20,452 nucleotides of DNA, taken from a virus. Shown here one piece after another: positions 14,460 through 20,452 of the stretch. How positions within the stretch are numbered: the stretch's first letter is position 1; each line of letters opens with the position of its first letter. The position numbers and the translations under genes are program-made. Location of the stretch: the IMG/VR virus record IMGVR_UViG_3300017989_000514, positions 1 to 20,452 of that record. One strand, 5' to 3'. The notes beneath the pieces were generated by a model, which did no database searches, was not told the DNA's origin, and was given only the letters and a program-made list of their open reading frames with translations.

Positions 14460-15419
14460 ATGAGTCTTAATGAAAGTGTAAACCAGTGGAGGCTTCAAAC
14501 AGATGGGGGCATTCCTTATAAATTGGTTGCCGGTTATCCGCAAGGCGGTGGCACGCAAGGTGATGCTGAAATATCCGAACAGATCATCATCCAAGCAACT
14601 GATTTGGAAGCCTTCTTCGAAGAGAGTTTCCCATCTGAAATTCCTGGACCTCCGGGAACTTCATACACAATTAATACACCTCGGGCTTGTCCCCATCGAC
14701 AATACTTCTACACGGACTCGATCAAGTTCTCAGCACACGATACTTCTCGTCCTGTGGATCCTTGGTCTGTTGATGAGAGTGCTCCGGGAAGAACCTATGG
14801 TGATTTTCTAACACTCGACATTATTTACAAGCCACGTAAAGGAGCACCGCAAGAAGGAGATAACAGCGGGGACGAACGAGAATTTCCGGAGTACGAATTA
14901 TCTTCAGAAGGCTCTGGGGACTTCATTATGATTCCAGCGACAGAATGGTTGGCTGAAGATAATGAAGAAGACAAGCCCAAAGAAGTTGAATTCAAAATAC
15001 CACAAGCCATTCCAACAATCTCATGGACAGCCCGCTGGTCCAGTATTAGTCGAGACACGGCTTCATTCATTCTAGCACAATCACGGCAAGTGCTGGGACA
15101 AGTAAACAATGTCGTATTGTCTCAAATTTACAATGCCCCGGCAGAAACCATCCTGTTTCTAGGATTCAACATCCAGGAGAATTATCAATTCGTTTGGGGT
15201 GAGAAACAGAAGACAACATTGTCTTTGGAATTGTCGTTTGTAGAAAAGAATGTTCAAATACCAATCGAGGCCGGAGTGGCTCAAACAATAACCCACAATC
15301 ATATCTACAGGCCAAGCACGGGGCGGTGGGAAAAGCTCCAGAGACCGGATGGTGGGCTCCTTTACAAGCTCGGAAATTTATCTGGATTATTCTGGGTTCC
15401 AGATCAGGACCAAAATTAA
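14460..15419 (+). CDS. tail protein downstream of the tape measure, 319 aa
   Basis: The gene lies where distal tail / tail-tip genes normally lie. The protein is beta-rich, with an acidic, loop-like middle (KGAPQEGDNSGDEREFPEYE, about 125-145, then a segment with EDNEEDKPKEVEF near 170-180). Later parts show a strand-helix region (WTARWSSISRDTASFILAQS) and a QVNNVVLSQIYNAPAETILF stretch, which looks like the tail of a tip or baseplate domain. I do not recognise the family. The binding site is weak (AGAAAG). The TAA overlaps the ATG of the fibre gene (TAATG), indicating a shared role at the tail tip. Confidence 0.7.
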   Translation: MSLNESVNQWRLQTDGGIPYKLVAGYPQGGGTQGDAEISEQIIIQATDLEAFFEESFPSEIPGPPGTSYTINTPRACPHRQYFYTDSIKFSAHDTSRPVDPWSVDESAPGRTYGDFLTLDIIYKPRKGAPQEGDNSGDEREFPEYELSSEGSGDFIMIPATEWLAEDNEEDKPKEVEFKIPQAIPTISWTARWSSISRDTASFILAQSRQVLGQVNNVVLSQIYNAPAETILFLGFNIQENYQFVWGEKQKTTLSLELSFVEKNVQIPIEAGVAQTITHNHIYRPSTGRWEKLQRPDGGLLYKLGNLSGLFWVPDQDQN

Positions 15420-16774
15420 TGAAAGTTCCGCAAAAAAGAAAAGGCGATCCCCTCAGAGCCGCTGAGGTCAATGAGATGGCCAGAGGTGCCCGTGCCGGTG
15501 CTGGTTTATCTGCTGGGCTGAATTTGTATTCTACCCAACTAGCCGACGCCAAACATTTCTTAGCTAATCCGGAACATCATCAGCATACTTTTCAAATCAC
15601 CAATCTCAAAGCATTTGAGGATGATACGGAAACGAGTGGTCTGTATTTAGGTCGGATGCTCTTCTACGATGCCGATGATGAAGAATGGGATGTCCGAGCC
15701 GAACAGAGTGTTGGTGGGGATGACTCCGAACAAATCATAGATGCCAATTCTATTGGCGTCATATTGAATGTTGGGGATCGTGTTGTCTGCTATTTTGATT
15801 CTCAGCGGCGGGCTTACGTGCCTATCGGTGGCCCCGGTGCCGGTGGCGGTTCCCAAGCCTACTTCCAGACTGTCTCGACGTGGCAATGGCCGGTTGGTTC
15901 TGGGCAATACGCGGACTGTTATATGATGCTATGGGACGCTGTGTCTAATTCTTATAAAGTTGACACTAGCCGAACCTTTCGTGTGTGGTCCCCTATCGTG
16001 GAACAATGGGATCCCATCTATAATGGAACACCCTCTTCAACCCCTCGCACAATCTTCGATTTCGTATTAGGTTATTTCGACACCATATCCCAGCGGTGGC
16101 AGGTTAGTTATTCGAATCAAAATAATAGAAGACTCGCCAAGTGTTCTTCGGACTGGTCTGTGGATGGGACTGATGCTGTCGTCCAAGTCCAGATTTGTGA
16201 TCCGGACTCTAAGGCAGTCATAAGCAGCACAGCAAACAAAGCTATCATCCATCGCAATTGGGATGCTACTTATTTGACGGCTCCGGCTCCGGCCGTTTGG
16301 CAAGATGATTTCGTCTGGGTTGATGTAGACCTCGGTGGAAATGTTACTGTTGCCAGTGCCGTAGCTTTTCATTATCTTAAACAAGTCATCACGTATCGTG
16401 GCTCTGCTACGAATATCCCAACGGGTTTCAAACTACTGGATGGCACAAACTATCCGGCCGGAAGTAAGATTGGGACAGGGGCTTCCCCAGACATGAAGAA
16501 GCGCTTCATAATGGGAATCGATGCAGGAAGTGCCGAAGCCTCTGAAAATGCTATCGGTGGTACAGGTGGGGAAGAAACGCAGAATCATCGCCATGAATTG
16601 GATTCGACTACATACGTCACCGCTGGCGTGGCAGCAGGAACGGATGAAACAGTCATTACAAATGATGATGTTCCATATACTAGCGGGCTTGAAGAATTGG
16701 CAGTGCCTCAAGGAAATTTTGAAGAGAATCGTCCTCCATGGTATGTCTTCGCTCTAATTGAGCGTTACAAATAG
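15419..16774 (+). CDS. tail fibre / tail collar-domain protein
   Basis: Start ATG 15419 overlaps the preceding stop and has AGGA (15406-15409) 9 bases upstream, giving 451 residues; an upstream in-frame ATG at 15326 lies inside the previous gene. The N-terminus (MKVPQKRKGDPLRAAEVNEM) is probably the virion anchor. The centre (about 100-330) is beta-rich, Trp/Tyr/Asp-rich, as in fibre shafts and adhesins. The C-terminal 118 residues form a collar-like fold: GFKLLDGTNYPAG, PDMKKRFIMGID, GGTGGEETQNHRHEL and a PPWYVFALIERYK end. The HRH (His390, His392) resembles the metal-binding pair of collar and short-fibre tips. It likely binds host surface structures. The carbohydrate genes follow directly. 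Confidence 0.8.
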   Translation: MKVPQKRKGDPLRAAEVNEMARGARAGAGLSAGLNLYSTQLADAKHFLANPEHHQHTFQITNLKAFEDDTETSGLYLGRMLFYDADDEEWDVRAEQSVGGDDSEQIIDANSIGVILNVGDRVVCYFDSQRRAYVPIGGPGAGGGSQAYFQTVSTWQWPVGSGQYADCYMMLWDAVSNSYKVDTSRTFRVWSPIVEQWDPIYNGTPSSTPRTIFDFVLGYFDTISQRWQVSYSNQNNRRLAKCSSDWSVDGTDAVVQVQICDPDSKAVISSTANKAIIHRNWDATYLTAPAPAVWQDDFVWVDVDLGGNVTVASAVAFHYLKQVITYRGSATNIPTGFKLLDGTNYPAGSKIGTGASPDMKKRFIMGIDAGSAEASENAIGGTGGEETQNHRHELDSTTYVTAGVAAGTDETVITNDDVPYTSGLEELAVPQGNFEENRPPWYVFALIERYK

Positions 16775-16783
16775 AGAAGAACA

Positions 16784-18004
16784 ATGGAAATTTGTGTTTA
16801 TCGTGGCAACGAAACAGGACACCAGACTGAAAATGGATGTCCTGTCTATGAATGTCGTCTTCTACGGGAATGCGTCGCCAGTGGTGGCGGTCCGAAATTC
16901 CCCTCGTGTGATGATTGTCGCCACACACTCTTGAAATCAAGCCCGACGTTCGCCTCTGACTGGCAAGATCCCCTCATCATAGTAAACAGCAGGAGGGAGT
17001 CAACGGACGCACTGCGGGACAGCATGGGCGGCCGTGCCGGCTTTTTGTTGTGTGGCGGTCCCTCGGCTAATGATTTGGACCTGCAATTGCTCCAGCAGCG
17101 AGGAGCATGGACCATGGCAGTCAACAACGCCGCAGGACATCCACAGTGCCGGCCGAATGCTTTTGTTTGCTCCGACCCGCCCGCCAAATTTCACCATAGC
17201 ATCTGGTTGGATCCTGGCATTATGAAGTTCGTTCCCGATGCCAAACTCCTCCGCAGTCGCAATTATCTTCGACGCAAGTGTGAAGATGGGACATTTGAAC
17301 CGCTAGAAGTTCGTGCTGATAAGGCACCGAATGTTTGGGGCTTCCGCCGGCGGAATTGGATGGTCCCTGATGACACGTTTTTTATGGAAGACGCCGCTGC
17401 TTGGGGAAACATGGACGAGGGTGTAAAGTTATACGGGGAACGGAAGACGGCTTGCACCATGTTGATTGCCATCCGGTTGATGTATTACCTTGGATTCCGC
17501 ACCATTTTCATGCTGGGTGTGGATTTCCGCATGGCGGCCGGGCTGGGTTACAGCTTTGGGCAAGCCCGAGATGCCGGCGCTATGGAATCTAATAATGTCC
17601 AATACGACATTGTGAATGATTGGATGGATCGATTGACGGCTTCAGGAACTCTTGATCGCTTTGGTTTGCGTATGTTCAATTGCTTTCAACATTCCGGTCT
17701 GCGGGCATTCCCATACGTGCCGTTTGATCAAGCTCTTCAAGTGGCATGCAAAGGGATCGACCAGACTCCAGACTTGTCGGAGTGGTATGAAAAAGGAATC
17801 GACATGGATGGGAAATTCTACCTGTTTGTCCGCAGGTATGAATGGCACAATGATCGGGAATTGGCGTCTGTGCGATACGGTCGCCATGAACCACGCTTGG
17901 CATATCGGGAGAGGGGAAATAAGAGATGGAAATGGGTCGAAACCCAGACTGAGGAATGGGTTCAAGACATAATCAAAAAAGGAGAAGAACAAAATGACGG
18001 ATGA
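16784..18004 (+). CDS. MAF/DUF115-like sugar-transfer protein with Cys-rich N-terminus
   Basis: 406 residues in two parts. Residues 1-48 hold six cysteines in the pattern C4...C19-x4-C24-x5-C30...C42-x2-C45 (CVYRG, GCPVYECRLLRECV, CDDCRH), a probable zinc-binding knuckle. The rest resembles the MAF / DUF115 6-hydroxymethylpterin pyrophosphokinase-like fold: GFLLCGGPSANDLDLQLLQQ (86-105) as the nucleotide loop with AVNNAAGHPQCRPNAFVCSD next, and a later GFRTIFMLGVDF (237-248). MAF proteins glycosylate flagellin with nonulosonic acids in some bacteria. The function here is inferred. A Shine-Dalgarno-like GAGAAG precedes the ATG, and the stop overlaps the cupin start by 11 bases. Confidence 0.7.
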   Translation: MEICVYRGNETGHQTENGCPVYECRLLRECVASGGGPKFPSCDDCRHTLLKSSPTFASDWQDPLIIVNSRRESTDALRDSMGGRAGFLLCGGPSANDLDLQLLQQRGAWTMAVNNAAGHPQCRPNAFVCSDPPAKFHHSIWLDPGIMKFVPDAKLLRSRNYLRRKCEDGTFEPLEVRADKAPNVWGFRRRNWMVPDDTFFMEDAAAWGNMDEGVKLYGERKTACTMLIAIRLMYYLGFRTIFMLGVDFRMAAGLGYSFGQARDAGAMESNNVQYDIVNDWMDRLTASGTLDRFGLRMFNCFQHSGLRAFPYVPFDQALQVACKGIDQTPDLSEWYEKGIDMDGKFYLFVRRYEWHNDRELASVRYGRHEPRLAYRERGNKRWKWVETQTEEWVQDIIKKGEEQNDG

Positions 18005-18377
18005 TATCCCCGCAATCCGCCCCAAGCAAGGAAAAATCTGGGGCTACACGATGATGCCGTTTGCATTCAATAATATTGAGTCTCATGGCATCCAGGTCGA
18101 CGCCGGCACGTATTGCTCGAATCATGACCATCGCACGAAATGGAATCGTTTCTTTGTGTTAGTAGGCAAATTGAAGATCTGCCAATACACGGACGATGGT
18201 GAGAGCATAACAGATGAAACCATTGTCGGGCCGTGGGAAGTCACAGACGTTCCCCCTGGCGTCCGCCATACATTTGAAGCACTGGAAGACACAATCGCGG
18301 TTGAATACTACTGGTCCCCATTGGATCCAGATGATATTGACCGACACGGAACTCACGGAGGTCGAAATCATGGTTGA
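17994..18377 (+). CDS. cupin-domain protein, 127 aa
   Basis: One small beta-barrel of the cupin type. Motif 1 is G38-x5-H44-x-H46-x4-N51-x6-G58 (GTYCSNHDH ... NRFFVLVGKL), with Asn where the usual metal-binding Glu stands. Motif 2 has P88-G89-x2-H92 (VPPGVRHTFEAL). The protein ends in a YYWSPLDPDDIDRHG segment. Cupins of this size include sugar-nucleotide isomerases, epimerases and mannose-6-phosphate isomerase-like proteins; which of these, if any, cannot be told. Its place among glycosyltransferase genes points to a sugar-related job. GGAGAAG precedes the ATG; the start overlaps the MAF-like gene, and the stop overlaps the next gene by 8 bases. Confidence 0.78.
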   Translation: MTDDIPAIRPKQGKIWGYTMMPFAFNNIESHGIQVDAGTYCSNHDHRTKWNRFFVLVGKLKICQYTDDGESITDETIVGPWEVTDVPPGVRHTFEALEDTIAVEYYWSPLDPDDIDRHGTHGGRNHG

Positions 18378-18531
18378 TTTTACAACGGTCTGTGGTGTTG
18401 ATAGTAAGCACTTCCAACAACTGTGTTGGACATGGCCGACTTGGAAAAAGTGGAAGCCGAACATCTTAAATGCCAATGTTGATCTTCCGGGAAAGCTCGG
18501 TGCCCGAGTCCCAAATCCGTGCCAACATTGA
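18370..18531 (+). pseudogene. 5' part of a frameshifted glycosyltransferase gene
   Basis: The ATG has a very strong site (GGAGGT, 18357-18362, 7 bases away) and overlaps the cupin stop. The first residues (MVDFTTVCGVDSKHFQQLC, then WTWPTWKKWKPNIL) are a glycosyltransferase N-terminus by pattern. After about residue 33 the sequence stops looking like that family and ends at TGA 18529-18531, while the family continues in the +1 frame (18470-19168). A single-base change, sequencing or assembly error, or a +1 translational shift would explain it. Confidence 0.65.
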
Positions 18532-19168
18532 TCATCCCGAACTCATGGTCGTGGAATGGCCTCCTGAGAGTGCAACATATTCCGGCGACACAGATAGCAA
18601 GTGGTATCATCCACAAAGATACAAAATGCTTTCCGGATTCGTTCACGTGCCGGCTTTATACGTGGAGACACCTTATTGGCTTAAACTCGATACGGACGTC
18701 GTTGCCAATCACACTCCTGATTGGATAGATGAAGACTGGTTCCGGGATGATCCGGCAATCATTGCTCATCGGTGGGGCTATACAAAGCCGCCAAATCAAA
18801 TGGAGCTTCTGGACAATTGGGTTCGGGAAAACCAAGATCAAATGCCTTGGCTTTCCTTGAAGGAACCCCTCCACCTATACCCGGAACCAAACGCAACACG
18901 CGTCTCCCATGCACGCATCATCAGTTTCTGTGGATTTTTCCAAACCAAATTCAGCCAACATTGCTCCACCATTGCCGAGCGGGTCTGTGGTATTGGGCAA
19001 TTGCCAGTGCCGAGCCAAGACGGGTTTCACTGGTATGCCGCGAAAAGGATTGGATACAAAATTATACGAACAAATATGAAATCCCGCGGTTGGCAGCACT
19101 GGTCCACAACAGACAACATCCTCAAAGCTGTTGAAGAAGCCATGGAATCGCCTGTGGATGGCGTGTAG
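18470..19168 (+). CDS. GT-A-type glycosyltransferase, main part (N-terminus in another frame)
   Basis: 232 residues from the first ATG in the frame, but the true start is probably ATG 18370, in the -1 frame relative to this one. The frame is closed upstream by a TAA at 18467-18469, right before this ATG, and no good binding site precedes it. The protein shows a GT-A core: YKMLSGFVHVPALYVETPYW, then LKLDTDVVAN with the DTD (74-76) metal-binding motif, WIDEDWF, HRWGYTKP (a conserved-looking turn), and a C-terminal part with DGFHWYAAKRIGYKII. It would transfer sugar from an activated donor. Acceptor and donor are unknown. The intact catalytic core argues for a recent lesion or an error rather than long decay. 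Confidence 0.75.
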   Translation: MPMLIFRESSVPESQIRANIDHPELMVVEWPPESATYSGDTDSKWYHPQRYKMLSGFVHVPALYVETPYWLKLDTDVVANHTPDWIDEDWFRDDPAIIAHRWGYTKPPNQMELLDNWVRENQDQMPWLSLKEPLHLYPEPNATRVSHARIISFCGFFQTKFSQHCSTIAERVCGIGQLPVPSQDGFHWYAAKRIGYKIIRTNMKSRGWQHWSTTDNILKAVEEAMESPVDGV

Positions 19169-19177
19169 TGCGTTAAT

Positions 19178-19255
19178 ATGTTTCAAGGTGTTCTGTGTCC
19201 TATTTGTAATTTGACGCCGACACGGGCGAACGTATCGGCATTATCTGGTATTTAA
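19178..19255 (+). CDS. possible small ORF, 25 aa, with CPIC motif
   Basis: In the gap between two glycosyltransferase genes an ATG opens a 25-codon frame (MFQGVLCPICNL ... ALSGI) with a CxxC pair and a stop at TAA 19253-19255. No clear ribosome binding site is present. It could be a CxxC peptide or chance. The rest of the gap is only the AAGGA site of the next gene. Confidence 0.15.
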   Translation: MFQGVLCPICNLTPTRANVSALSGI

Positions 19256-19271
19256 GGAAGAAGGAAACAAG

Positions 19272-20168
19272 ATGAGATCCGCACGCGTGTGTTATTTGAT
19301 GTCCGGGCAACCGCACCTCCCCTATTTGACTGTCTCTTTATGGACACTGCGACAACATTATAACGGTCCTGTGACTGTGGCTGCTTGGCCGGAGTCAATT
19401 GATCTTCTTCGACAAATCGCCCAGGACAAAAGATTGGACATCGCCGTTCAAGTTCGCCGGCCGGCGATACGTGGGAAAAATGACCAGTTCATGGACAAGA
19501 TTGCCATGGCAATGGACCAAGATGGTCCGATGATTTATTTGGACGCGGACACCTCCATTCACGCTCCGATCCAACCCATCTTTGATAGGTTGGAGAAGTT
19601 CGATTTTGTTTCCACACAATTCTGTGATTGGGAAACCTCTTCTCCCATGATTGCTAATCGGATTCAAGGACTGGCGGAATTTGAGGGAATTCCATCCCAA
19701 TTGGTTGAAGACTTCTTGTTGCGGTCTTGGCCGAGTGTGAATGGAGGTGTTTGGGGTGCATTGCCGGACTCTCCGATTCTCCCTCACTGGCTCGCATACA
19801 CGGAAGCCGCCAAAAGAACATTCATCGCCGATGAGAAAGTCTTACATCTTATGTTAGGTGTCTATGCTCCATCTGGAAAAATGACAGTTATGACAGATCG
19901 CGGCCGCTGGAATTGTTCACCAAAGTATCAGCCGGCCGACTTGGCAGACGAAGACGTGGCTATTTATCATTATCACGGAGACTGTAATGTGAGGCCCAAG
20001 AAATGCGTTCGGGGGCTGTCGATCTGGTGGCCGATGTATCAAGAATGCATCGAAAACAATGTTGGAGGCATACAAGATTGGCACACGACCGTCAACAATA
20101 AATGGATTCGAGTAATCGAAAAAGAGATTGTTGAACAAGAGCACCAGCAGTGTAATGGAGAAGGATAA
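19272..20168 (+). CDS. glycosyltransferase, GT-A fold (GT8-like)
   Basis: 298 residues with AAGGA before the ATG. The GT-A landmarks are clear: an N-terminal Rossmann start (VCYLMSGQPHLPYLTVSLWT), the GPMIYLDADTSIHAPI motif (85-100) with DAD 91-93 as the Mn/donor-binding DxD, SVNGGVWGA (155-163) as the acceptor-side motif, and the late IYHYHGD (231-237) with His residues as the second metal site. Such retaining enzymes use UDP- or related sugars. There is no membrane anchor, so it is cytosolic. It lies in the carbohydrate block, and its TAA overlaps the ATG of the next gene. Confidence 0.85.
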   Translation: MRSARVCYLMSGQPHLPYLTVSLWTLRQHYNGPVTVAAWPESIDLLRQIAQDKRLDIAVQVRRPAIRGKNDQFMDKIAMAMDQDGPMIYLDADTSIHAPIQPIFDRLEKFDFVSTQFCDWETSSPMIANRIQGLAEFEGIPSQLVEDFLLRSWPSVNGGVWGALPDSPILPHWLAYTEAAKRTFIADEKVLHLMLGVYAPSGKMTVMTDRGRWNCSPKYQPADLADEDVAIYHYHGDCNVRPKKCVRGLSIWWPMYQECIENNVGGIQDWHTTVNNKWIRVIEKEIVEQEHQQCNGEG

Positions 20169-20452
20169 TGAAAGTCATTCGGACTTTATGGGGTGATAAT
20201 TTTCCGGGTTCCAGATGGAAGAAGGTTTGGCGGTCCAATGTCTTGCCGGCAATGTCACAGGCATGGTCCATGCCGCAAACTGTGTATGTATTTGGGACAG
20301 AGAATGCTGAACGACTTGCCGACTTGAAAAATCCATTCTGTAATATCGTATTGATGGACGAGGATCCATGGGGAGGACAAAGCCCAGATCAGGACAGCCC
20401 CGAACATGATACTTGGCTACGACCTTGGATTCTAAAATGGTTAGCTATTGAC
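20168..20452 (+). CDS. 5' part of a glycosyltransferase-like gene (runs off window)
   Basis: The ATG overlaps the previous TAA and has AAGGA 5 bases before it; the frame stays open for 95 codons to the right edge. The N-terminus (MKVIRTLWGDNFPGSRWKK) and a later EHDTWLRPWILKWLAID stretch resemble the beginning of phage and bacterial glycosyltransferases that start 'RTLWG' and carry an acceptor/donor helix before the DxD. The DxD would lie outside the window. The call is by pattern and neighbours. Confidence 0.5.
   Translation, partial: MKVIRTLWGDNFPGSRWKKVWRSNVLPAMSQAWSMPQTVYVFGTENAERLADLKNPFCNIVLMDEDPWGGQSPDQDSPEHDTWLRPWILKWLAID

Noticed and set aside
15326-15418. Upstream start for the fibre protein (adds 31 residues)
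   Set aside because: It would overlap the previous gene by 94 bases; the TAATG junction with AGGA is the ordinary arrangement.
1-20452. tRNA genes, CRISPR arrays, insertion sequences, attachment sites
   Set aside because: No cloverleaf, regular spaced repeat, transposase or terminal repeat was seen on either strand; small structures in coding DNA were not convincing.

Overview
The window is the structural (morphogenesis) part of a tailed double-stranded DNA phage or prophage with an HK97-type head and a long non-contractile (siphovirus-like) tail. All genes lie on the + strand, packed tightly, with many start/stop overlaps and good AG-rich Shine-Dalgarno sites. No integrase, repressor, replication or lysis gene is visible, so free phage and prophage cannot be told apart. 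The phage's host is not proven. Moderate GC and the N-terminal cysteine-rich motif and glycosyltransferase types at the right end remind me of Planctomycetes and their phages; this is a weak inference from memory.

Layout. (1) 1-1173: the 3' end of an unknown gene, a head-closure-like gene, and two small genes of unknown role. (2) 1176-4450: HK97-type portal, a Mu-F/SPP1-gp7-type minor head protein, then three small genes, one a one-pass membrane protein. (3) 4559-8800: a small protein with a 52-residue, almost pure serine tail, a small accessory virion-like protein, a prohead protease fused to a scaffold with three exact-length 39-residue repeats, and the major capsid protein between two hairpin terminators. 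(4) 8920-12640: an unknown protein, a gp10-like neck protein, a tail terminator, a second protein with a serine tail, the tail tube, a GC-rich terminator hairpin, and tail-assembly chaperones G and G-T joined by a -1 ribosomal frameshift site (A AAA AAT, 6-nt spacer, 9-bp stem). (5) 12630-16774: tape measure, an unknown tail-tip-region protein and a collar-type tail fibre. (6) 16784-20452: a carbohydrate block of an MAF/DUF115-like protein with a Cys-rich N-terminus, a cupin, a glycosyltransferase split by a frameshift, an intact GT-A glycosyltransferase, and the start of another glycosyltransferase-like gene running off the window.

How it fits together. Portal, protease-scaffold and capsid build the prohead; the closure, neck and terminator proteins join it to the tail; chaperones and tape measure build the tail; the fibre sits at the tip. 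The most interesting idea is that the serine tails on two virion-type proteins are acceptors for sugars added by enzymes of the block downstream of the fibre, a phage-encoded virion glycosylation system. The serine tails and the enzymes are seen; the link between them is inference. Other points of note are the frameshift signal, the triplicated scaffold module, the head-closure gene placed upstream of the portal, and a roughly six-fold excess of the palindrome GCCGGC.
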